Assembly: GCA_021775655.1 (NCBI GenBank)
Contig: JAJFHK010000152.1
Location: forward strand, 1 to 15,270
Length of the DNA stretch: 15,270 nucleotides
From: Filomicrobium sp.
GTDB taxonomy: Bacteria > Pseudomonadota > Alphaproteobacteria > Rhizobiales > Hyphomicrobiaceae
Direction: 5' to 3'
The number at the start of each line of letters is the position of its first letter. The stretch's first letter is position 1. Both the position numbers and the translations under genes were made by a program. Below are positions 7,667-13,733 of the stretch, one piece after another. The notes beneath the pieces are model-generated. The model saw only the letters and a program-made list of their open reading frames with translations. It was not told the origin of the DNA and did no database searches.

Positions 7667-8641
7667 CTGAAAACAATCTCAATCAGCACGGATGACCGCT
7701 CAATCGCTGCTGCCACCCGTATCATCCGGGAAGGCGGCCTTGTGGCGCTGCCCACAGAAACCGTCTACGGCCTTGCCGCTGACGCTACCAACGGAAATGC
7801 GGTCGCAAAAATCTTCGAGGCCAAGGGCCGCCCCCGATTCAACCCGTTGATTGTGCATGTGGCGGACATCGCCGCAGCGCGCAAACTAGGCCAGTTCACC
7901 CAAGAAGCGGAAAAACTTGCGGAAGAATTTTGGCCCGGTGCCCTAACGTTGGTCCTAGGCCGCCAACCGGACACGGCCATCAGCGATCTCGTCACGGCGG
8001 GCCTACCGACGGTCGCCATCCGCATACCCGGCCACCCGGTTGCACAAGCTTTACTCTCCGCTTGCGGCAAACCGCTGGCCGCACCTTCGGCGAACCGGTC
8101 AGGCCATATCAGCCCAACGACGGCCAACCACGTTGAAGCTGATCTTTCCGGCCAAATAGACATGATCCTCGATGGCGGACCATGCGAAGTTGGAATTGAA
8201 TCGACGGTGGTCGATGCAAGCGAGGGTCAAGCAACACTGCTCCGCCCAGGCGGCGTATCCGCAGAAGCAATTGCATCGGTACTCGGCAGGCCAAAACTTC
8301 GTGTCGTGAACTCACACAGCACCGAATCTGGCTTGCCAAAATCACCAGGACAGCTTGCCAGCCATTATGCACCCAATGCGCGATTAAGGCTCAACGTTAC
8401 AACGCCCGAGCCGGGCGAGGCGCTGCTCGCCTTCGGCCCAAAGGTCCCAGCCTATAGCGCTCGGATGATCAACTTGAGTGAAACCGGAGACTTGCGGGAA
8501 GCGGCTGCAAATCTGTTTGCAGCACTCCGCGCCCTTGATGCTGCAGACTGCCGTTCAATTGCCGTCCTTCATATCCCCGGAGAGGGCCTTGGCGAAGCGA
8601 TCAATGACCGCCTGCTCCGTGCGGCTGCCCCGCGGCCTTAA
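7667..8641 (+). CDS. tsaC: L-threonylcarbamoyladenylate synthase, Sua5 type
   Basis: This enzyme makes threonylcarbamoyl-AMP from threonine, bicarbonate and ATP, the first step of the t6A modification at position 37 of ANN-decoding tRNAs. The YrdC domain is clear: IAAATRIIREGGLVALPTET, then VYGLAADA, KGRPRFNPLIVH, FWPGALTLVL, PTVAIRIPGHP, the nucleotide-binding SANRSG, and DGGPCEVGIESTVVD. The linker SPGQLASHYAP and the C-terminal domain mark the longer Sua5 form rather than the short TsaC/YrdC. Only a GTG at 7742-7744 is a conventional start, but it would remove the conserved helix and first strand. The frame continues upstream to a TAA with the expected residues (KTISISTDDRSIAAATRII), and GGGAG precedes a CTG at 7667-7669. 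I therefore start at CTG, giving 324 aa. An AUC start one codon earlier is the other option. It is divergent from the acyl-CoA dehydrogenase gene. Confidence 0.92.
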   Translation: MKTISISTDDRSIAAATRIIREGGLVALPTETVYGLAADATNGNAVAKIFEAKGRPRFNPLIVHVADIAAARKLGQFTQEAEKLAEEFWPGALTLVLGRQPDTAISDLVTAGLPTVAIRIPGHPVAQALLSACGKPLAAPSANRSGHISPTTANHVEADLSGQIDMILDGGPCEVGIESTVVDASEGQATLLRPGGVSAEAIASVLGRPKLRVVNSHSTESGLPKSPGQLASHYAPNARLRLNVTTPEPGEALLAFGPKVPAYSARMINLSETGDLREAAANLFAALRALDAADCRSIAVLHIPGEGLGEAINDRLLRAAAPRP

Positions 8642-8648
8642 GGGCCGC
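8632..8648. terminator. GC-rich hairpin between convergent genes
   Basis: GCGGCC at 8632-8637 pairs with GGCCGC at 8643-8648 around a 5-base loop, TTAAG. The hairpin includes the TAA stop of the Sua5-type gene and lies 36 bases from the stop of the convergent Clp-N gene. There is no proper U-tract on either side, so it may work as a weak two-way terminator or a 3'-end stabiliser. Confidence 0.4.
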
Positions 8649-8683
8649 TTACTGGGCGCCTGGTCCGCGGAACCCGCAGCCAG

Positions 8684-10393
8684 TCAGGCGGGCCGATCGG
8701 AGGCGCCGAATGCGCGCAGCTCCTCTTCTACTTTCGCTGCCTGCGACGGCCAGCTCTTTCCGATCCAGTCATCGGTACCAAACAGCCAGAACCAGAACCG
8801 GTTACGGCGATGGTAGCGCTCAACGGTTGCACGATACATCCCGTCCATGCGTTCCGAAATGAGATCCAACCGCTGCAAGGGCGCATCATTGTCAACATCG
8901 ATCTGTGTCAAACGGGTTGCGATTGTGTTCATATCGCTAACGGACTCTCCCCGCCATTGATCGATGGCACCAGCAAGTGTGTGCTGATTTGCATTAAGCT
9001 TGACGATGGCTTCATGAATCTCACCAAGTTCCCGCACGGATGACTCGCGGCCTTCGGTGGTTTCCTGAACGTGCCGAATTGTCATGGTCTCAATCGACTC
9101 AAGCTTTTTGGCAAAGTCGGCCCGGCTCGTTTCCATTGACTGTGCAGCAGCCGCAGCGCGCTCGCGTTCAGCAGCTTGCGCCTGCTGCAGTCCAGTGATC
9201 CGGCCAGAAAGTGATTGCTCCAGCTGATCGATCCGCGCCTTGACCGCTTCTACCGACTGTCCGCTATCCGATATGCTCAACACCGCAGTTTCGATGTCAT
9301 TCAACCGGGCGTCGAGCCCGGTTGTGTCAACCTCAGCGCTGCTTTTCTCCAGGATTAGCGTTTCGAGCTGGTCGAGGCGTTCGTTGATCGGCGTTAAGTC
9401 AATACCGCCGGATGTGTAGGCTGACTTCAGCCGCACTTCGACTGTTTCCAATCGCTGCGTCAACGTCGACGCCTGGCGCGCCAGGTCATCGAGTTTCCCA
9501 ATCAGCGAGCGTTCAATAGCGCCTAGTTTTTCTGAAGTCTCGCGCAAGGCCAGCACACCATCGCCACTCCCGCCCGAAGAGAAGGTGTTCTCAAGTGATA
9601 CGAATCGCCCGGCAAAATCTTCAGCGAACCGGCCCGTATCTTCGCGCAGCGCCATCACCATTTGTTCGAGCGCGGCAAGACGGGAATTCTGCACCATGTC
9701 GGTATGGTTCTGCATCATCGACTGGCGATAGTTCTGCGATTCAACTGTCGCATAGTCGTCGTAGAATGCTGGGCGCATTGGTCGACGCATCGGATCGATC
9801 GGCGCTGGCGGGACGTAGGGCTCTGGTGCGGGCTGATAGTGCGGCGCGCCGGGCAACTCGCCTGCAGACCGCGGAATATTGCGGTGCAACAGCTGCAAGC
9901 CCGGCAATTCCGGCATGACATCGATGAAAACCGTCAAGAGGTCGGAAACACTGGCCGGCCGATTGCGCTGATAGCCCTGCGTTGCAGCAAGCCTGATGGC
10001 CTGTTCCAGGGGCTTCGATCTCCGCGGCGTCGCCTGACCATTTGTCGGAGCCAGCGGAATTTCACTGGCGATATAGGACCCTGCTTCCCGGCGCAGGCTT
10101 GCATCGCGCACACCGTGTTTTTCTAAGACCTCTGCGGCATCATCAATCCGCGTCAGGGCGTAAAGCAGGTGTTCAATACGTACTTCACTGGAACGATGCG
10201 CCAAAGCGACATCGTAGGCATGGTTGCAGCAAGCCAACAAAGTATCATCGACATAAATTGGCGAACGGCTGTCAGATGCAAACCCGTCGTCAAAATCGCG
10301 CGGTCCATTCAGCGGGGGATCGAAGCTGCCGCGCTCTCCACCGCTTCGCGATTGCGCGGTGCGCAGATCCAGATCCCCACCACGGTAGCTCAT
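8684..10393 (-). CDS. Clp N-domain protein with long coiled coil and no ATPase
   Basis: 569 aa; ATG at 10391-10393 with AAGGAG about 9 bases upstream. After a charged, flexible N-terminus (1-48), residues 50-112 look like the first helical repeat of a Clp N-domain (HAYDVALAHRSSEVRIEHLL; compare the ClpA pattern AREHRHEFMTVEHLLLAL), and 125-172 like the second (KPLEQAIRLAATQGYQRNR, then VSDLLTVFI). A Pro-rich linker spans 178-210. Residues 235-525 are long heptad-like helices rich in Glu, Gln, Leu and Ala, with repeated LEXX(L/I) patterns, predicted as coiled coil with short Gly/Ser breaks near 272-278 and 375-380. The C-terminus is an aromatic patch, FWFWLFGTDDWIGKSW at 533-548. There is no Walker A/B motif, so it cannot be a Clp unfoldase. 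A role as adaptor, scaffold or substrate-sensing protein is inference. No signal peptide; the aromatic patch could touch the membrane. I recall similar hypothetical proteins in related bacteria. Confidence 0.87.
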   Translation of the reverse strand: MSYRGGDLDLRTAQSRSGGERGSFDPPLNGPRDFDDGFASDSRSPIYVDDTLLACCNHAYDVALAHRSSEVRIEHLLYALTRIDDAAEVLEKHGVRDASLRREAGSYIASEIPLAPTNGQATPRRSKPLEQAIRLAATQGYQRNRPASVSDLLTVFIDVMPELPGLQLLHRNIPRSAGELPGAPHYQPAPEPYVPPAPIDPMRRPMRPAFYDDYATVESQNYRQSMMQNHTDMVQNSRLAALEQMVMALREDTGRFAEDFAGRFVSLENTFSSGGSGDGVLALRETSEKLGAIERSLIGKLDDLARQASTLTQRLETVEVRLKSAYTSGGIDLTPINERLDQLETLILEKSSAEVDTTGLDARLNDIETAVLSISDSGQSVEAVKARIDQLEQSLSGRITGLQQAQAAERERAAAAAQSMETSRADFAKKLESIETMTIRHVQETTEGRESSVRELGEIHEAIVKLNANQHTLAGAIDQWRGESVSDMNTIATRLTQIDVDNDAPLQRLDLISERMDGMYRATVERYHRRNRFWFWLFGTDDWIGKSWPSQAAKVEEELRAFGASDRPA

Positions 10394-10691
10394 TGGTATT
10401 TACTCCTTTACGCGGACCTAACATGGTCCCAACGCCGCCAAGCCGGCATCCACGCCGTCCATAACTCACCGCGTGCCACTGCCAGCTCGATAACTTGACT
10501 GTGGCAGAATAACCTCTTGTAAGGCTTGTTGCGAGTGATTGCGCGCCCGTTCGCCTGCTTTGGTCAATTTCTTAAACTTTTTCCGGATCAACGCGTTGCC
10601 GCCGAGGCGAAGCCGTTTCTTAGCACGGGGAACAGGTCGATCACGCAATCACTACGAGCATAGGTTGCAGAAACACCGATTTTCTCGCCAG
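10394..10691. other. 298-bp intergenic region upstream of the Clp-N gene
   Basis: This gap separates the SRAP gene from the Clp-N gene, both on the minus strand. It holds the Clp-N ribosome-binding site at its left end, two alternative small inverted repeats (TGCCAC 10474-10479 or CTGCCA 10479-10484, pairing with the block at 10501-10507), and a larger nested inverted-repeat element listed separately. A 60-codon open frame (10466-10648, minus) starts at a TTG without a ribosome-binding site, right after a stop; it encodes a very basic peptide and I do not accept it as a gene. No convincing promoter could be picked by eye. Confidence 0.5.
10534..10653. repeat. nested inverted repeats, candidate structured RNA or MITE-like element
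   Basis: A perfect 10-base inverted repeat, AGTGATTGCG at 10534-10543 and CGCAATCACT at 10644-10653, encloses 100 bases. Inside it, TTCGCCT at 10550-10556 pairs with AGGCGAA at 10605-10611, and within that TTGGTC at 10560-10565 can pair with GATCAA at 10586-10591 (one G-U). A further small hairpin CCGT/ACGG lies at 10613-10628. Together they fold as a closed two-armed structure of 120 nt. No target-site duplication is seen at the ends. It could be a small RNA, a leader of the Clp-N mRNA, or a remnant of a short mobile repeat. The strand is undetermined. Confidence 0.35.
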
Positions 10692-11372
10692 CTACAGCAA
10701 AGAGTCGCGTTGCGCCGGGTTCTGCACATCCGGACGATCATTACGCGGATTGTTGAGGTCCCTCGATATGGCAACGAAGTCCAGCGCTCCATCTGCCAAA
10801 GGGCCGGTCATTCCTTCAAGACCGACAGATGAACCCGACTTACAGTCAAGCCAACCGGCAAAATACTCAGAACTAAGGATCACCGGCATGCGATCATGAA
10901 TTGGAGACATGTCGGCATTGGAGGCAGTTGTGAGGATCGCCATTGTTTCGATCTCACTACCATCCGCTCCCAGCCAATGTTCCCAAAGACCCGCTAACCC
11001 CATGATTTCCCCGGACTTCAGCGAGATCATGTGTGGCTGCTTTGATCCCGGCTTACCGGTCCATTCATAGAATGCATCGGCCGGCACGATGCAGCGCCGG
11101 TGACGCAGTGCCGCCCGAAACGAAGCCTTTTCGGCAGCTGTCTCCGACCTCGCGTTGATCATCGTGAATTTTTTTGGCTCCTTCGCCCACGACGGAATGA
11201 GTCCCCAGCGAACGAGCACCATTTCCCGCTCGCCCGCGTGCGAATTGCGTACAATCGCCACCGGTTGCGTCGGAGCGATATTGTAGCGCGGCGGAAACTC
11301 GGCTTCGTTGCGATATCCAAACGTTGCGCGTACCGCTTCGGGCGGCGAGGTAAGGCTGTAACGCGAGCACAT
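10692..11372 (-). CDS. SRAP-family abasic-site processing protein (YedK/HMCES type)
   Basis: SOS-response-associated peptidase family, 226 aa, normal length. These proteins bind abasic sites in single-stranded DNA and form a covalent thiazolidine link through the amino group and thiol of Cys2, after removal of Met1, shielding the lesion at replication forks. All key residues are present: Cys2 in MCSRYSL, the PRYNIAPTQPV motif at 28-38, VRWGLIPSWAK at 54-64, Asn73 in MINARSET, Glu103 in AFYEWTG, and His159 in IHDRMPV. These match E. coli YedK Cys2, Asn75, Glu105 and His160. The ATG at 11370-11372 has GAGG about 8 bases upstream. It is divergent from a Nudix hydrolase gene 72 bp away. I looked for an alphaproteobacterial LexA box (GTTC-N7-GTTC) in the shared region and did not find one. 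Confidence 0.95.
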   Translation of the reverse strand: MCSRYSLTSPPEAVRATFGYRNEAEFPPRYNIAPTQPVAIVRNSHAGEREMVLVRWGLIPSWAKEPKKFTMINARSETAAEKASFRAALRHRRCIVPADAFYEWTGKPGSKQPHMISLKSGEIMGLAGLWEHWLGADGSEIETMAILTTASNADMSPIHDRMPVILSSEYFAGWLDCKSGSSVGLEGMTGPLADGALDFVAISRDLNNPRNDRPDVQNPAQRDSLL

Positions 11373-11399
11373 GGCCGATGCCTCGTGAATGTTAGTTAT

Positions 11400-11417
11400 T
11401 GGCGCCGAATTGCGCCA
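11400..11417. promoter_or_regulatory. inverted repeat in the SRAP/Nudix divergent region
   Basis: TGGCGC and GCGCCA flank a 6-base spacer (CGAATT) in the middle of the 72-bp region between two divergent genes. The position would suit an operator, but no regulator is known and the repeat is short. Confidence 0.25.
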
Positions 11418-11420
11418 CTG

Positions 11421-11435
11421 CCTTGAATATCAAGG
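11421..11435 (+). promoter_or_regulatory. palindrome covering the Nudix ribosome-binding site
   Basis: CCTTGA-ATA-TCAAGG is a perfect 6-base inverted repeat with a 3-base spacer. Its right arm supplies AAGG of the AAGGA ribosome-binding site for the ATG at 11445. As RNA it could hide that site; as DNA it could be an operator. Confidence 0.3.
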
Positions 11436-11444
11436 AACACCGAG

Positions 11445-11888
11445 ATGACCGAATCCTGCCGCGGCGCCAGCATGGCAGTCTTCCAAGATGACGCCGTGCT
11501 CCTCGTTCAGCGCGGTCGCCCGCCGCTCGCCGGACTGTGGAGTTTCCCTGGAGGCAAGCTTGAGGCAGGTGAGGTCCCCGAGCAGGCAGCACTTCGCGAA
11601 GTTCGCGAGGAAACCGGCATCGAGGCGCTTATTATCGGCCCACTTGGCCTGCACAAGGCCCGTGTCGGAACTCACAGCAACGACAATTCAGCATCCGGTT
11701 CATTCGTAGAGATTGAAGTTTTCTACGGGACGGCACCTTCAGATCAACACCCCATTGCCGCCGACGACGCTTCCGCTGCCAGCTGGGTTCCCCTTAACGC
11801 ACTCGGCGGCTATGACCTCACTCCGGGAGCCGCCATGCTGATCCATGAGGCTGCCGCACTCTTGGCCGACAAAGCACTACTCGACTGA
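11445..11888 (+). CDS. Nudix hydrolase, MutT-like
   Basis: 147 aa, a single Nudix domain of usual length. The Nudix box is perfect: G37-x5-E43-x7-R51-E-V-R-E-E-T-G58-I59, binding the divalent metals for hydrolysis of a nucleoside diphosphate linked to another group. The preceding LAGLWSFPGGKLEAGE resembles the MutT/8-oxo-dGTP-type and ADP-ribose-type enzymes, so nucleotide-pool sanitation is plausible but the substrate is not settled. The strand before it (ASMAVFQDDAVLLVQRGRPP) is the normal first beta-strand. The ATG at 11445-11447 has AAGGA about 9 bases upstream, inside a palindrome. It runs with the TIGR02301-type gene 15 bp downstream, probably in one transcript, and is divergent from the SRAP gene. 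Cytosolic. Confidence 0.94.
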   Translation: MTESCRGASMAVFQDDAVLLVQRGRPPLAGLWSFPGGKLEAGEVPEQAALREVREETGIEALIIGPLGLHKARVGTHSNDNSASGSFVEIEVFYGTAPSDQHPIAADDASAASWVPLNALGGYDLTPGAAMLIHEAAALLADKALLD

Positions 11889-11903
11889 AATAAGGCTGCA
11901 ATC

Positions 11904-12383
11904 GTGACGACAACACCGACTTCTGCGAAACGGCCGGAATACTGGGGCAGCCAACCCATTGAGGCACAATCAGGTTCCGTGCGTCTTCGAGTTGCAGTTC
12001 GGAAAGTCGTCTTGGCTGGACTGTTTGCCCTGACCCTTGCAATCGTTGCTGCAAAGCCAGCCACCCACGCATACGCCCAGGCGACAAAGCCTTACGATTC
12101 GCAACTCCTACGTTTGTCCGAAATCCTTGGTGCCGTTCACTATCTTCGCGAACTCTGCGGCGCCGGCGAGGGCCAGTTATGGCGAGAACAGATGCGTCAA
12201 CTAATTCGTGCGGAGGGATCCAGCGCCCTGCGCCGGGCACGACTGACGCGCAGCTTCAACGAGGGCTACCGCAGCTACAGCCGGACCTACAAGATCTGCA
12301 CTGCTTCAGCCAAAACCGCCGTCGAACGCTTCCTTACCGAAGGAACCGGCATCGCCGAAAAACTCATTGAGCAAAATCCTTAA
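11904..12383 (+). CDS. exported TIGR02301/DUF2385-type protein
   Basis: 159 aa from a GTG at 11904-11906, with AAGG about 9 bases upstream. A hydrophobic segment (VVLAGLFALTLAIVAA, 35-50) followed by a probable signal-peptidase site after HAYA (58) indicates export to the periplasm. The mature part, from YDSQLLRLSEILGAVHYLRELCG at 64-86, matches my memory of the TIGR02301/DUF2385 family of alphaproteobacteria, which has no known function. It is all-helical, with two Cys (85 and 132) that could form a disulfide. The first 25 residues are long for a signal peptide; an in-frame GTG at 11979-11981 would give a more standard one (RLRVAVRKVVLAG...), but it has a poorer ribosome-binding site. It follows the Nudix gene by 15 bp, an association I believe is common in Hyphomicrobiales. 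Confidence 0.87.
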   Translation: MTTTPTSAKRPEYWGSQPIEAQSGSVRLRVAVRKVVLAGLFALTLAIVAAKPATHAYAQATKPYDSQLLRLSEILGAVHYLRELCGAGEGQLWREQMRQLIRAEGSSALRRARLTRSFNEGYRSYSRTYKICTASAKTAVERFLTEGTGIAEKLIEQNP

Positions 12384-12419
12384 GGCTCCATTTGGTGTCT
12401 CTCGCGGCCAACCATCACG

Positions 12420-12442
12420 CGTAGCCTTGCTCCCGGGCTACG
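12420..12442 (+). terminator. hairpin downstream of the TIGR02301-type gene
   Basis: A 7-bp perfect stem, CGTAGCC/GGCTACG, with a 9-base loop lies 37 bases after the stop codon. There is no U-run after it, so Rho-independent termination is doubtful. Confidence 0.3.
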
Positions 12443-12583
12443 ACACTCCTGCACCAGCCTGGAGAGTTGAGTATCAAACCGGTGCGGAGAATTATTCGGC
12501 GCCGGATGCCGCGAAGCGGTAGGCATCTGGAGGCGCAACCAAGGAGCGCCGATCAGCCGCGCGGGACACCAAAAGGGTTTACG

Positions 12584-12622
12584 ATGAACAACATGGAATC
12601 CCGCGGCTGGCACGCTTCGTGA
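12584..12622 (+). CDS. possible 12-aa leader peptide ORF
   Basis: ATG at 12584 to TGA at 12622 encodes MNNMESRGWHAS. AAAAGGG lies about 7 bases upstream. The start sits in the loop, and the later codons in the 3' arm, of the inverted repeat 12554-12609, so translation would open that stem. This is the arrangement of an attenuator leader, but the peptide has no run of one amino acid, and so short a frame is easily a coincidence. Confidence 0.2.
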   Translation: MNNMESRGWHAS

Positions 12623-12701
12623 TACGGCAATCCCTTATGGTCGATCCCGGATCGGCGCATTCAGCACGAACCGAGTCACTACGGATATTGGGAAACGAAC
12701 C

Positions 12702-12956
12702 ATGCAGACGAACGAACCGAGCCATTCAAATGACGATAGCCTTCTTGCCCTCGACCTGATCGAGGCGGCTTGGATCAGAGGCAAGGAGAGCGGCGTCCCA
12801 CATGAACTAATGGCATATGCGGCAGTATTCGCCGGCATGCGCGATCTCGTTGCCATCTTTGGCGAGACTGCAGCAGCAGCAATGGCCAAGAACCTTGAAG
12901 CGCGCATCAAACAGGGTGAATTTTCCGGGGACTTTCCGGATGGCTCAGTTCACTGA
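12702..12956 (+). CDS. 84-aa conserved-looking protein of unknown function
   Basis: A small soluble helical protein. The ATG at 12702-12704 is the first usable start: the frame is open back to a stop at 12585 but contains no other ATG, GTG or TTG. The ribosome-binding site is weak (GGGAAACGAACC). The N-terminus is polar and flexible (MQTNEPSHSNDDS), followed by helices LLALDLIEAAWIRGKESG, HELMAYAAVFAGMRDLVAIFG and ETAAAAMAKNLEARIKQGEF. There is no signal peptide, Cys or metal motif. I have an impression of similar hypothetical proteins in other Hyphomicrobiales but cannot name a family. It converges on the LysE-type gene with 13 bp between stops, and a hairpin covers its stop codon. The long structured leader is its most distinctive context. 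Confidence 0.72.
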   Translation: MQTNEPSHSNDDSLLALDLIEAAWIRGKESGVPHELMAYAAVFAGMRDLVAIFGETAAAAMAKNLEARIKQGEFSGDFPDGSVH

Positions 12957-12958
12957 GC
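12943..12958. terminator. hairpin covering the stop codon, between convergent genes
   Basis: GCTCAG at 12943-12948 pairs with CTGAGC at 12953-12958 around a 4-base loop, TTCA, and includes the TGA of the 84-aa gene. The stop of the convergent exporter gene is 12 bases further on. A two-way terminator is plausible, although no U-tract is present. Confidence 0.4.
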
Positions 12959-12969
12959 TTGAGCCCTAC

Positions 12970-13629
12970 CTAAGTGGCCATTAGCCAATTAATGCCAATT
13001 TCGCCGATCAGAACCACACCGAAGATCACCAGCGCCATACCTGCAACCCTGTTGATCAAACCCAGCCGGTCGAGACTGACCCTGCTGCGCAACCTTGCCA
13101 CCGCATACGAAAGGCCGAACCACCAGCTTAGGCTGCCCACCATCACGGCCGCCACCATCAACAGCGCCTCGACCGGTCCGCGCACTTCAACGAATGTGCT
13201 GATCCCGCCAAAAATCGCGAATAGTCCAAGCACTGCGCCTGGGTTGGTCACCGTCAGAAGAAACGTTTTTGGAATGTCCCAAAAATAATCCTTGAGGCTC
13301 GGCGCTCCTCCACCGTTCACATCTGGTGCATCAAGATCTGGCTTCGTAACGTAAAGCCGCCATCCAAAGGCGATGAGGACCAACCCTCCGACGAGCTGAA
13401 TTGCCGCTCGGTGATAAGTTACAACTCCTGAAATCGCTCCAACACCCATCGCAGCAGACAGTGCGATCAGGCCATCGCCAATAACTGCCCCAAGTCCGGC
13501 GGCCACACCACCCCACATGCCCCGATACAACGCCCGCTGAATACACAGAACATTGACGGGACCTACGGGCGCAGCCACAAGGATGCCAATAATAAATCCG
13601 ACGGGCAGTACGAGCGGGTTGGGCAACAT
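12970..13629 (-). CDS. LysE/RhtB-family exporter
   Basis: An inner-membrane transporter of the LysE superfamily, which exports amino acids or related small molecules with the proton gradient. 219 aa from the ATG at 13627-13629, chosen over a TTG eight codons upstream because GGTGGG lies 8 bases before the ATG and the family usually begins close to the first helix. Six membrane segments are visible near 8-30, 40-65, 75-95, 122-142, 152-175 and 195-215. Family motifs: VAAPVGPVNVLCIQRAL at 18-34 in helix 1, and LLTVTNPGAVLGLFAIF at 124-140. A hydrophilic Gly/Asp loop (KPDLDAPDVNGGGAP) lies after helix 3. The substrate cannot be told. It is convergent with the 84-aa gene and divergent from the exported 242-aa protein gene. 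Confidence 0.92.
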   Translation of the reverse strand: MLPNPLVLPVGFIIGILVAAPVGPVNVLCIQRALYRGMWGGVAAGLGAVIGDGLIALSAAMGVGAISGVVTYHRAAIQLVGGLVLIAFGWRLYVTKPDLDAPDVNGGGAPSLKDYFWDIPKTFLLTVTNPGAVLGLFAIFGGISTFVEVRGPVEALLMVAAVMVGSLSWWFGLSYAVARLRSRVSLDRLGLINRVAGMALVIFGVVLIGEIGINWLMAT

Positions 13630-13733
13630 GATTAGTGCCCACCCAAGCTGCAAGCAGCCGCCAATCGACCTGCCCGCGCCGCGCTAACGGCTGGACCTTG
13701 CTTCAGATTCCTGACGACCTGGAGGACACCTTG

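Larger units (their letters stand above)
12384..12701. other. 318-bp intergenic region with several hairpins
   Basis: No convincing gene of normal size is present. A 77-codon minus-strand frame (12380-12613) looks like chance. Hairpins found by eye: CGTAGCC 12420-12426 with GGCTACG 12436-12442; CCGGATGCC 12502-12510 with GGCATCTGG 12522-12530 (one G-U); GGCGC 12532-12536 with GCGCC 12546-12550; and CAGCCGCG 12554-12561 with CGCGGCTG 12602-12609, extendable by GGA/TCC inside. The first could end the Nudix/TIGR02301 transcript, though no U-tract follows. The others are back to back and may be a leader or small RNA ahead of the 84-aa gene. Confidence 0.45.

Noticed and set aside
10466..10648. 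60-codon minus-strand frame for a very basic peptide
   Set aside because: TTG start directly after stop codons, no ribosome-binding site, and the region is better explained by nested inverted repeats. Kept as an alternative reading only.
10539..10832. 97-codon plus-strand frame
   Set aside because: Covers the 3' end of the SRAP gene antisense and the inverted-repeat element; no protein pattern.
11373..11444. LexA/SOS box before the SRAP gene
   Set aside because: No GTTC-N7-GTTC or close variant was found in the 72-bp region.
12380..12613. 77-codon minus-strand frame after the TIGR02301-type gene
   Set aside because: Overlaps the end of the plus-strand gene; composition (Arg, Pro, His, Trp rich) is that of a random frame in GC-rich hairpin sequence.
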